From contig JAGSYV010000089.1 of assembly GCA_018262505.1 (NCBI GenBank), positions 1-32,580 of the forward strand: a stretch of DNA of 32,580 nt, written 5' to 3'. A model generated the notes under the pieces. It was not told where the DNA came from. It ran no database searches and was given only the letters and a program-made list of their open reading frames with translations. Positions 15,611 to 23,169 of this stretch are shown in pieces; position 1 is the stretch's first letter, and each line of letters begins with the position of its first letter. Source of the stretch: Pseudomonadota bacterium (GTDB lineage Bacteria; Pseudomonadota; Alphaproteobacteria; Rhizobiales; Pleomorphomonadaceae). A program made the translations under genes and the position numbers.

Positions 15611-16593
15611 GTTCCGCTCCTCCGGGCCAGCGCCGAAGCGGCGACGACGATCAGGATCAGGCCGCCCTTGATGCAGCCGGTCCAGAACACGTCGACGCCG
15701 ACTGAACCGAAGCCGATGGACAGTGCCGACACCAGGATCGCCCCGAGCACGGCGCCCCAGACGGTCACCACCCGGCGCGGCGAAAAGGCGGCGCCGAGGA
15801 AGGTGGCGAGCACCGTCTCCATCAGCAGCGTCTCGGCCACCCCCGGCGTGCTGCCGGAACCGCGGGCCAACACGAACAGCGAAGCAGCACCGCCGAAGGC
15901 GCCGGCGATCAGGAAGGACTGGGCGAGAAAGCGACGGACCTTGAGACCGGCGATCTCGGCGGCGTCGCGATTGCCGCCGACCGCCTGCAGACGCAGACCC
16001 CAGCGACTGCGGTGGACGGCGAAGTGGGCGGTCACCGCCAGCCCGGTGGCGATGGCGAGGCCGAGCGGCAGGCCGAGGATGCTGCCATCGCGCAAGGTGA
16101 CGATCAGCGGATCGGAGAGGTCAATGCGGCGGTTGGCGGTGACCACCTTGGACAGGCCGATATAGGCCGTCGAGGTGGCGAGCGTGGCGAGCAGCGGCGT
16201 CATGCCGACGCGCGTGACCAACAGCGCGTTGGCTGCGCCGGCCGCGATGGCGGCGGCGAACCCCAGGGCGACGGCCGTTACCGCAGCACTGCCATGGTTG
16301 GCGAGCTGGTCGGCGATAATCGCCGCCGACAATACGGCGATCGACGGCACCGAGAGATCGATGCCGCCGGCCACCACGTCGTCGCCGCCGGCAATCACCA
16401 CGATGGACAGGCCGAGGCCGAGCACGGCGGTGGGGATCGCCTGCTTGAGGATCAGGATCAGCGTTGCCGGTTCCAGAAATCCAGGGGCGCGCAGGCCGAA
16501 ATAGCCGAGCAGCGCCAGAAATATGGCGAGCGGCACCACGGAGGCGAAAGCGGATTTCAGCTGTGGCCGGCCGATGGCGAGGATGGCGCTCAT
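15607..16593 (-). CDS. Sugar ABC transporter permease (RbsC family), first subunit
   Basis: The 328-residue multi-helix membrane protein pairs with the neighbouring permease. Motifs include VLGLGLSIVVIAGG with the slightly unusual DDVVAGGIDLSVPS (an insertion before the IDLSV box), TRVGMTPLLATLATS, the coupling helix AVGGNRDAAEIAGLKVRR, and VVTVWGAVLGAILVSALS. Its ATG overlaps the ATPase stop (ATGA). The two permeases are clearly diverged from each other, so this is not a recent duplication. Confidence 0.93.
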   Translation of the reverse strand: MSAILAIGRPQLKSAFASVVPLAIFLALLGYFGLRAPGFLEPATLILILKQAIPTAVLGLGLSIVVIAGGDDVVAGGIDLSVPSIAVLSAAIIADQLANHGSAAVTAVALGFAAAIAAGAANALLVTRVGMTPLLATLATSTAYIGLSKVVTANRRIDLSDPLIVTLRDGSILGLPLGLAIATGLAVTAHFAVHRSRWGLRLQAVGGNRDAAEIAGLKVRRFLAQSFLIAGAFGGAASLFVLARGSGSTPGVAETLLMETVLATFLGAAFSPRRVVTVWGAVLGAILVSALSIGFGSVGVDVFWTGCIKGGLILIVVAASALARRSGT

Positions 16594-18152
16594 GCGGCAA
16601 TTCCTCCCGCTGCGTCACCGCCGGTGGTCAGCGCCACCAGACGGTCGAGGTCGGTTGTCTCCGGCGTCACCTCGGCGACGATCCGGCCGCGCAGCAGCAC
16701 CAGGATGCGGTCGCAAAGGCCGAGTAGTTCGGCCGGGTCGGACGAGGACACCAGAACCGCCGCGCCCTCGGCCGCCAGGCGCTCGATCAGCGCGTAGATT
16801 TCCGCCTTGGCGCCGACGTCGACGCCGATGGTCGGTTCGTCGAGCACGAACAGGCTGGCGCCGGTGGCAAGGCCGCGCGCCAGCACCACCTTCTGCTGGT
16901 TGCCGCCCGACAGCAGACGCGCGGCGGTACTCACCGTCTTCGGTCGGATGTCGAGCGCTTCGGCGCTTTGTTGCGCCCGTGTAGTCGCTGCACCACGACG
17001 GACGAAACCGCCGGTCGAGACGGCCTCAAGCGAAGCGAGGTTGATGTTGTCGGCAACGTTCATCGCCAGCACCAGACCGTCGTTGCGGCGGTCGCGCGGT
17101 ACGTGAGCAAGGCCGCGACCGGCGGCGGCTGCCGTCGAGCCGCTGCGCAGCGGTCGGCCATCAATGCTGATGCTGCCGGAGGCAGGACGAGCGAGACCAA
17201 CGATGGTGTCGACCAATTCTTCGCGTCCCGAGCCGATGAGGCCGGCAAGACCGACGATCTCGCCACGCCGCAGCTCCAGGTCGACGTCGGCGTAATGCGG
17301 GGACTGCGACAGGCTCGTCAGCTTCAGCCAGGGGGCCGCCGCCGCGTGGTTGCGCTTCGGGTAGAGATCGCCGATATCGCGCCCGACCATCAGCGAAATC
17401 AGCCGGTCGGCATCGTCCGGCCCGACCGGATCGACCAGCCCGACGTTGCGACCGTTGCGCAGCACACTGACCCGGTGGCAGATGCGGGTGATCTCCGACA
17501 GGTAGTGCGACACGTAGATCATGGCGATGCCACGCCGGGCGAGCGCGTCGATTGCCCGGAACAGATGTTCGATCTCGGTGTGGCTGAGCGGTGCCGTCGG
17601 CTCGTCGAACACGACGACGCGCGCCTTGCCGTCGATCAGCGCCCGGGCGATCTGTACCAGCTTGCGCTCGGCGATGCCGAGGTCGGCGATCAGCCGGTTG
17701 CCGGCGATGGCGGCGTCGAGGGAATCTTTGAGAAAGGCCTCGGCGGCGCGGCGCATGGCGCCGGTCCTGAGGCCAAACGGCCCTGAGAGCTCCTGCCCAA
17801 GGAAGATGGTCTCGGCCACCGTGAAGTGCGGCACAAGGTTGAGTTCCTGGTGGATGAAGCGGACGCCGGCGGCCTGCACCGCATCGGGCGAGCCCGTCTC
17901 GATCTCGGCCCCGTTGAGCAGGATGCGGCCGGCATCGGGCCGGTAGACGCCGGCCAATACCTTGATCAGCGTCGACTTGCCGGCGCCGTTCTCGCCGACG
18001 ACGCCATGGATTTCGCCGGCCCGCACACCGAGTCCGGCGCCATCGAGCGCCTGCACGCCGGGAAAGCCCTTGCTGATCGCTTCGAGGACGAGAAAGTCGG
18101 ATGCCCCGGCGGGGGGCGAAACAGGCGTGAGGGGTAGGACCGGCGCGGTCAT
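16590..18152 (-). CDS. Sugar ABC transporter ATP-binding protein (RbsA type)
   Basis: Tandem ATPase of 520 residues driving carbohydrate import. Domain 1 has Walker A GENGAGKST, Q-loop FIHQELNLVPH, a degenerate signature (LGIAERKLVQ) and Walker B VVVFDEPTAPL. Domain 2 has the degenerate Walker A GLIGSGREEL but a proper signature LSGGNQQKV and LFVLDEPTIGVD, the usual asymmetry of the RbsA/AraG/XylG group. The start at 18152 was chosen by homology to the family, because the open frame upstream runs antisense-like through the preceding gene. It follows the binding-protein gene by 95 bases containing a strong hairpin. Confidence 0.94.
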   Translation of the reverse strand: MTAPVLPLTPVSPPAGASDFLVLEAISKGFPGVQALDGAGLGVRAGEIHGVVGENGAGKSTLIKVLAGVYRPDAGRILLNGAEIETGSPDAVQAAGVRFIHQELNLVPHFTVAETIFLGQELSGPFGLRTGAMRRAAEAFLKDSLDAAIAGNRLIADLGIAERKLVQIARALIDGKARVVVFDEPTAPLSHTEIEHLFRAIDALARRGIAMIYVSHYLSEITRICHRVSVLRNGRNVGLVDPVGPDDADRLISLMVGRDIGDLYPKRNHAAAAPWLKLTSLSQSPHYADVDLELRRGEIVGLAGLIGSGREELVDTIVGLARPASGSISIDGRPLRSGSTAAAAGRGLAHVPRDRRNDGLVLAMNVADNINLASLEAVSTGGFVRRGAATTRAQQSAEALDIRPKTVSTAARLLSGGNQQKVVLARGLATGASLFVLDEPTIGVDVGAKAEIYALIERLAAEGAAVLVSSSDPAELLGLCDRILVLLRGRIVAEVTPETTDLDRLVALTTGGDAAGGIAA

Positions 18153-18196
18153 CGCGGCTTCCTCGGCACGGTGGCGGGACAACGAAATGGCAGAGA

Positions 18197-18220
18197 CCGG
18201 CCGCCCCGCAGGGCGACCGG
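18197..18220 (-). promoter_or_regulatory. Intercistronic hairpin between binding protein and ATPase genes
   Basis: On the minus strand CCGGTCGCCC-TGCG-GGGCGGCCGG forms a 10-bp stem with a tetraloop and one G-T pair. It has no T-run, so it is not a full terminator. Hairpins at this place in transport operons commonly stabilise the upstream mRNA, which lets the binding protein be made in excess over the membrane subunits (family knowledge; effect here inferred). Confidence 0.6.
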
Positions 18221-18247
18221 CGATTGTTCGCATGGCGGGATGTCCGA

Positions 18248-19111
18248 TCAGTTGAGCTTGCCGTAACCGAGCTCGGCGTAGACTTTCTTGGCCTCCTCGG
18301 CGCCCTTCACCGGGATGACGTCGACGAAGGTCTGCGGCAACAGCTTCTGACCGGCAAAATACTTGGCGACGTTCTCGGCCGAGGTGGAGCCGATCTTGCG
18401 CGGCTGCTGGGCGATGTTGGCGACGAACGGGCTGTCCTTCTCGGCGATGATTTCGAGCGTATCCGGACCGGCGTCGACCGCGGTCACCTTGATTTCGGTG
18501 CGGCCGGTCTCTTCGAGCGCCTGCACGACGCCGATGGCCGGCTGGTCCCAACAGGCGACGTGAATGGCATCGAGCGTGCCCTTCGGATACTGCGTCAACA
18601 GGTCGAGCGTCTTCTTGCGAGCATCCTCGGGGGCGTTGGCGAAGGCCTCCGCCAGTTCCGGCTGGACAATCTCGATGCCCGGATAGTCCTTGAGGACGTA
18701 TTTGGCGAGCTGGGCGCGAATGCCGCAGATGCGCAGTGAACCCTCGAAGGCATTGAAGAAGGCGACCTTGCCCTTGCCGCCCAGCGAGTCGGCGAGATAG
18801 CGGCCGATCGTCGTGCCGATGTAGTAGTTGTCGGACGTGGTGTTGTTGATGGCGTAGGGCGATAGGTGGTCGACGGTGAACACCGGGATGCCCTTTTCCT
18901 GTAGCGCCTTGAACTTCGGCTCGACGGCGGCGTCACCGAGGATCGAGATGACGGCGTCGACCTTGTTGGTCAGGAAGATGTCGTGATTGTCGGCGTGCAC
19001 CTGGTTGTCGCGGCCGCCATCGACCGGCAGCACTTCGCCGCCGAGTTCCTTGACCTTGTCGACGGCGCCGTTGAAGGCCTCGCGGTCCCAGAAATGCTGC
19101 GTGCCGACCAC
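18248..19111 (-). CDS. Sugar ABC transporter substrate-binding protein, no visible signal peptide
   Basis: Periplasmic-binding-protein type 4 (RbsB-like) fold. The sequence begins in the first strand (RIVVGTQHFW, using the GTG at 19111) and continues through DAVISILGDAAVEPKFKALQ, IPVFTVDHLSP, KVAFFNAFEGS and VTAVDAGPDTLEIIAEKDS. It has 287 residues, against about 320-340 for exported relatives. Upstream in frame (ISTRRSIQHILEKF) there is no ATG, no hydrophobic signal and only a GGAG about 12 bases before the GTG. So either the secretion signal has been lost or a start is disguised by an indel. As the first gene of the transporter-transketolase-RLP operon it should define its ligand. Confidence 0.85.
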   Translation of the reverse strand: MVGTQHFWDREAFNGAVDKVKELGGEVLPVDGGRDNQVHADNHDIFLTNKVDAVISILGDAAVEPKFKALQEKGIPVFTVDHLSPYAINNTTSDNYYIGTTIGRYLADSLGGKGKVAFFNAFEGSLRICGIRAQLAKYVLKDYPGIEIVQPELAEAFANAPEDARKKTLDLLTQYPKGTLDAIHVACWDQPAIGVVQALEETGRTEIKVTAVDAGPDTLEIIAEKDSPFVANIAQQPRKIGSTSAENVAKYFAGQKLLPQTFVDVIPVKGAEEAKKVYAELGYGKLN

Positions 19112-19483
19112 GATGCGGAATTTCTCCAGGATATGTTGTATCGATCGTCTTGTGGAGATCGGGGCAGCGCCCGCGATAATTTTAATATACTATCGTTATA
19201 GGATATTTTGAGCGTTGATCATGCCGGAATTGGGCAGATTTGCGGAAAATCCATCTGCGGTATCGACGAGGCAAAAAACTTCATTTCCAAGGTCACTCGG
19301 ACCTGCACCATATTGAATTGGCTAAAATGATTATTTTTATCAATACATTGGTGCATGTACGCGTGCATTCTACCCGAAGGTGCCGTTCGGTTTCCGGTCG
19401 ATCTGTCTTATGGTAGAGTAAAAATATTCGTCTCCGTTCCTGGCGGATACGAAGTTGTTTCAAGTAAATGTGGTCGGACGCGC
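19112..19483. promoter_or_regulatory. AT-rich control region between SorC operon end and transporter operon start
   Basis: This 372-base gap is visibly AT-richer than its surroundings and has no gene. Close to the transporter operon start (read leftward) is a TATATT (19189-19184) inside an inverted repeat CGATA-N12-TATCG (19174-19178 and 19191-19195). This is a candidate promoter/operator, possibly for the SorC-type regulator encoded next door. No clear terminator for the upstream SorC operon was found. Confidence 0.4.
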
Positions 19484-20473
19484 CTAGGTTGACTTCATCC
19501 GCAGCAATTCCTCCCCTGTCGATTTGTCGGTGACGAGATAGCGGGCATACCCACCCTTGAGCGTCGCCCGCATCGCCCCGACCTTGTCGCGGCCGGACGA
19601 CACCAGGATGCCGGCGCCGACGGCGCGGATCTGAGCCAGCGTCATGCCGATGATGCGCTGGTCGAGGTCGCCCTCGACCGGGTTGCCGTCGACGTCGATG
19701 AAACGGGCCGACAGCACGCCGATGGCGCCGCGCCGCACATAGGCGCGCACCTCCTCGGCGGTGGCGATGCCGGACTGAACGAGTTGAGTATCGTCCGCAC
19801 AGTTGCCGACCGAAAACAGCGTCTTGGTCAGAAAGCGCAGCTTGTCGAGCTGGGCGGCGATTACCGGCTCGCGGCGAAGTGCGTCGGCGATGTCGCGGTT
19901 GGACAGGACGGCCGGCGCATGCAGCGTGAAGCATTCGGCGTTGAGGTTGTTGGCGACGCGGATCGCCAGCATTTCGGCGGCCGGCAGATGCTGCGACGTC
20001 ATCGAGCCGATCATCTGGTAGACCGAAAGGCCTGGCACGGTGCCGCGCGGCATCTCCTCGGCCAGCCAATGGATGGTCTGGCCCCAGGCGACGCCGAGCG
20101 CATCGCCCGGTTCGAGCAGATCGAAGGTGGCCATGGCGCCGACGCGGGCCAGTTGGCGACGGGCGCGGCGGGCCGCTTCCTCGGGGTCGACGGCCGGCTC
20201 CGGCACCTCGTCGATGATGAATACATCGGCAAGACCGTAGGCGGCGCGCAGGTCGCGCGATAGTTTCGACATGGAAAACGACAGGCCATCGATGCGGATG
20301 TCGACGATGCCGAGTTCGCGTGCCTGCTTGAGATAGGCGACCACCGTTGGCCGCGATACGCCGAGCCGACGGGCGATGTCGCCCTGCGTCAGGCCTTCCT
20401 TGTAGTAGAGGAGGGCGACGTTGGCGAGCAGTGCGTCATGGGGGCGGCGATGGTCGCCAATGATCTCTGTCAC
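19484..20473 (-). CDS. SorC/DeoR-type sugar-binding transcriptional regulator
   Basis: 329 residues. The N-terminal helix-turn-helix is LLANVALLYYKEGLTQGDIA followed by RRLGVSRPTVVAYLKQAREL. The C-terminal sugar-phosphate-binding domain of the SorC/DeoR/CggR class follows (LGVAWGQTIHWLAEEMP, MIGSMTSQHLPAAEMLAIRVA, SVGNCADDTQLVQSG, AIGVLSARFIDVDGNPV). Start is GTG, overlapping the kinase stop as GTGA. It is the last gene of the kinase-dehydrogenase-aldolase-kinase operon, so it is autoregulated with it, and it lies directly upstream of the transporter-transketolase-RLP operon. The inducer is probably a phosphorylated intermediate made by the neighbouring kinases. Confidence 0.92.
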   Translation of the reverse strand: MTEIIGDHRRPHDALLANVALLYYKEGLTQGDIARRLGVSRPTVVAYLKQARELGIVDIRIDGLSFSMSKLSRDLRAAYGLADVFIIDEVPEPAVDPEEAARRARRQLARVGAMATFDLLEPGDALGVAWGQTIHWLAEEMPRGTVPGLSVYQMIGSMTSQHLPAAEMLAIRVANNLNAECFTLHAPAVLSNRDIADALRREPVIAAQLDKLRFLTKTLFSVGNCADDTQLVQSGIATAEEVRAYVRRGAIGVLSARFIDVDGNPVEGDLDQRIIGMTLAQIRAVGAGILVSSGRDKVGAMRATLKGGYARYLVTDKSTGEELLRMKST

Positions 20474-21417
20474 GGGCGGGTTTCCGTCGTGGCGATGAAG
20501 CGGAGCACCTGATCGTGGTCGATGACGCCGGCATCCGAGCCGAGCCCGGTGGCGACAAGGGCGGCGGTGGCCGAGCCGAGCCGGCAGGCCTCTTCGAGGT
20601 CGAGCCCCTTGGCAAGGCCGGCGATGAAGCCGCCGCAATAGGCATCGCCGCAGCCGGTAGTATCCGATACCTCGACCTTGAAGGCGGGCGTGCGGAACGA
20701 GCGGCCGTCGGCGGTGAACGTGTAGGACCCCTCGCTCCCCAGCTTGAAGACGGCGGCCCGGGCGCCACGGGCAATGAAGAAGCGGGCGGCCGCTTCGGGA
20801 TCGCTCTCGCCGGACAGATAGGCGGCCTCCTCGATCGACGGCATGAAATAGTCGACATGCGGCAGCAGGTCATCGAGTAGTGCCAGCGTGCCTGGATTGG
20901 GGGCGATCAGATCGAAGGTGGTGACGAGGCCGCGCGCCTTGGCGTGGGCGAGCAGCTTGGCGCTCTGACCGCCGTCCATGGCAGCGAGCAGGCCGGTGCC
21001 GCCGAGATGCAGGAAGCGGGCGTCGGTGACGGCGTCGAATTCGGCCTCGGTGACGAACAGATGGTCGGAGGCGCCACGGCAATGCAACGCCGGCCGCTCG
21101 CCGTTCGGTCGGATGGTCAGCATGGTGGCCGAGGTCGCCGCCGTGTCGGTGCGCTGGATCAGGCGGAGGTCGATGCCGAGCCGAGCGTAGGTGGCGAGGA
21201 TGAAATCGGCCTTCTCGTCTTGGCCGAGGCAGGCTGACGTCGCCGTGCGAAGGCCGAGCTTGGCGGCGTTCATCAGCGCGCCGGCCGCCGTGCCGGCCGG
21301 ATTGAGGTGGATCTCGTCGATGAAAGTGACGCCACCGCCGGCCGGGATGGTTTCCACCGGGCGGCCGGCCACGTCGAGGATGGTCAGGCCGATGAAGATC
21401 GCATCGAATTTTGCCAT
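20470..21417 (-). CDS. PfkB-family carbohydrate kinase
   Basis: Ribokinase-fold kinase of 315 residues. It has an N-terminal IFIGLTILDVAGRPV, the glycine pair region NPAGTAAGALMNAAKLGL and the C-terminal signature DTTGCGDAYCGGF with catalytic Asp (GCGD in place of the usual GAGD). ADP/ATP-binding HAKARGLVTTFDLIAPNPG and MPSIEEAAYLSG are typical. ATG at 21417 was chosen over a GTG at 21435 because it fits family starts. It lies 14 bases after the aldolase gene and overlaps the regulator. It phosphorylates a sugar, keto-acid or nucleoside; the substrate cannot be read. Confidence 0.92.
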   Translation of the reverse strand: MAKFDAIFIGLTILDVAGRPVETIPAGGGVTFIDEIHLNPAGTAAGALMNAAKLGLRTATSACLGQDEKADFILATYARLGIDLRLIQRTDTAATSATMLTIRPNGERPALHCRGASDHLFVTEAEFDAVTDARFLHLGGTGLLAAMDGGQSAKLLAHAKARGLVTTFDLIAPNPGTLALLDDLLPHVDYFMPSIEEAAYLSGESDPEAAARFFIARGARAAVFKLGSEGSYTFTADGRSFRTPAFKVEVSDTTGCGDAYCGGFIAGLAKGLDLEEACRLGSATAALVATGLGSDAGVIDHDQVLRFIATTETRP

Positions 21418-21431
21418 CGTCCCCTCCGAAA

Positions 21432-22097
21432 TCACGAATTGACGGGCTTGCTACCGCTCTGGCCGTAGTGGCGGCGGAACCAGGCGTAGCAGCGGTCGAT
21501 TTCCTCCTGAGGCATTTCCTCGACCGGTCCGCGCAGCATCGCCAGATGGGTGGTCTTGGCGGCTTCCTCGAGATAGAGGGCGGTCGACGTCGCTTCGGTC
21601 GCCGACTTGCCGAAGGTGAAGACGCCGTGCGCCCGCACCAGCGCGGCAAGGCCGCCATCGGCCGCCTTCACCACCGCCTCGCCGGTCTCCACTTCGCCGG
21701 GCGTTGCGTAGGGTGCACAGGGTACGTCGCGACCGAGGATGTGGGTGATTGGCGTCAGCACCGCCGGAATGCGCTCGCCGCGTGCCGCAAAACTGGTGGC
21801 ATAGGGTGAATGGGTGTGGGTGATGCCGAACACGTCCGGCCGCCGCTTGTAGATGTAAAGGTGAATGCCGGTGTCGACCGATGGCTTGAGGTCGCCCTCG
21901 ACAATGGCGCCGTCCGGATCGATCACCACCAGCTTGTCGGGCGTCAACTTGGCGAATTTGACGCCGCTCGGCTTGATGACGATCAGCCCGGTGGCCGGAT
22001 CGCGACCGGAGACGTTGCCGCCCGAGCCGACCACAAGGCCGGCCAGGGGCAGCTCGAGGTTCTGTTCGCAGACTTCCTCGCGTAGGGCTTCAAGCAT
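21432..22097 (-). CDS. Class II aldolase / L-ribulose-5-phosphate 4-epimerase family (AraD-like)
   Basis: Zinc-dependent enzyme of 221 residues, either epimerising a ketopentose phosphate (AraD) or cleaving a ketose phosphate to DHAP plus an aldehyde. Phosphate-binding motifs GSGGNVSGRD (24-33) and KPSG (42-45), the zinc ligands H94 and H96 in THTHSPYAT, and H157 in RAHGVF are all in place. The ATG at 22097 overlaps the dehydrogenase stop by 8 bases. Size and the KPSVDTGIHLYIY segment fit AraD-type epimerases. With an FGGY kinase in the operon, conversion of L-ribulose- or L-xylulose-5-phosphate toward D-xylulose-5-phosphate is the simplest guess. Confidence 0.9.
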   Translation of the reverse strand: MLEALREEVCEQNLELPLAGLVVGSGGNVSGRDPATGLIVIKPSGVKFAKLTPDKLVVIDPDGAIVEGDLKPSVDTGIHLYIYKRRPDVFGITHTHSPYATSFAARGERIPAVLTPITHILGRDVPCAPYATPGEVETGEAVVKAADGGLAALVRAHGVFTFGKSATEATSTALYLEEAAKTTHLAMLRGPVEEMPQEEIDRCYAWFRRHYGQSGSKPVNS

Positions 22098-23169
22098 GAA
22101 CTGACTCCTCGGCACCGATGCGCCGTGCCGGCCGGCCGTTGGGATAGACGACGATTTTCAGCGACTCCTGCGCCGCTACCAGCGTGCGGAAGGCCTCGGC
22201 CGAGTCTTCGAGATCGAAGTGATGGGTGATTGCCGCTTCCGGCCGGACGCGGCCGGCCGCGAGCAGGCGCAGGTAGGCGTAGGTGTCGGTGTGGTCGCCG
22301 GAGTATTTGGACGTGACGGTGATCTCGTCGAAATAGGCGCGGTTGCCGTCGCGCACCCAGGGCGTGTCGGGCGGCAACGGGGCGCCGAGATGCAGGGTGC
22401 CGCCGACCTCGACCAGCCGGCCGGCCAGATCCCAGGCCGGGGCAACCGGCGCGATCGCCACCACGACATCGGCGAGCAGGCCGCCGTTGACGGCGCGCAG
22501 TGCCTCGACCGCGTCGCCCTCGCCGGGATTGATGACGTGGGTCGCGCCGAGTTCCAACGCCTTCTTGAGGCGCCAGGGCGAGAAGTCGAGGGCAATCACC
22601 TTGCCGGCGCCGAACAGCGGCGCCATGTGGACGAAGCCCTGGCCCATGAAACCGGCGCCGACCACCGCCACCGTGTCGCCGGGCTGGATACCGCAAACCT
22701 TGAGGCCACCGATGACGCAGGACCACGGCTCGATGGTCACCGCCGCCACGTCGGAAATGCTGTCCGGCAGAACATGGGCGTCGGTGGCAAGATGAGCAGC
22801 GCTGACCCGATAATACTGACAGAGCGCGCCGGGATCGAGCCGGGTGGTCGAATAGTAGGGATCGCGGGTAAAATGGCCGCGCAGCGACCAGTGCGAGTGG
22901 ATGCGACCGACGTGGTGGTTGACGAACAGCCGGTCACCAGGCTTGAACCCCGTGACCTCGCCACCAACCTCGACCACTTCGCCGACCGGTTCGTGACCGA
23001 GCACCTTCGGCTCCGCCTTCTTGTACCAGGGCATGGCCTCACCGCCGCACAGGCCCGAAGCCAGCGTTCTCAGCAGAACGTCGCCGGGGCCGATCTTGGG
23101 GATCGGGCGATCCTCGACACGAATGTCGTCGTGGGCATAGTAGACGGCGGCGCGCATCGATCGGCTCAT
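22090..23169 (-). CDS. Zinc-type (MDR) alcohol/polyol dehydrogenase
   Basis: Medium-chain dehydrogenase of 359 residues, likely oxidising a polyol or sugar with NAD(P). Catalytic zinc ligands are seen as C41 (LCGGEAMPWY), H59-E60 (LGHEPVG) and E147 (TIEPWSCV). The nucleotide-binding GAGFMG is at 171-176, with acidic D at the end of the next strand (KVIALDF), suggesting NAD preference. The structural-zinc cysteine lobe is absent, replaced by HHVGRIHSHWSLRG. The start at 23169 overlaps the FGGY kinase stop as ATGA. It supplies the oxidation step of the operon's proposed polyol/pentose route. Confidence 0.9.
   Translation of the reverse strand: MSRSMRAAVYYAHDDIRVEDRPIPKIGPGDVLLRTLASGLCGGEAMPWYKKAEPKVLGHEPVGEVVEVGGEVTGFKPGDRLFVNHHVGRIHSHWSLRGHFTRDPYYSTTRLDPGALCQYYRVSAAHLATDAHVLPDSISDVAAVTIEPWSCVIGGLKVCGIQPGDTVAVVGAGFMGQGFVHMAPLFGAGKVIALDFSPWRLKKALELGATHVINPGEGDAVEALRAVNGGLLADVVVAIAPVAPAWDLAGRLVEVGGTLHLGAPLPPDTPWVRDGNRAYFDEITVTSKYSGDHTDTYAYLRLLAAGRVRPEAAITHHFDLEDSAEAFRTLVAAQESLKIVVYPNGRPARRIGAEESVHA

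Noticed and set aside
18153..18551. Extending the sugar ATPase start to 18551
   Set aside because: The extra 133 residues are Arg-rich and overlap the end of the binding-protein gene in another frame. The family start is at 18152.
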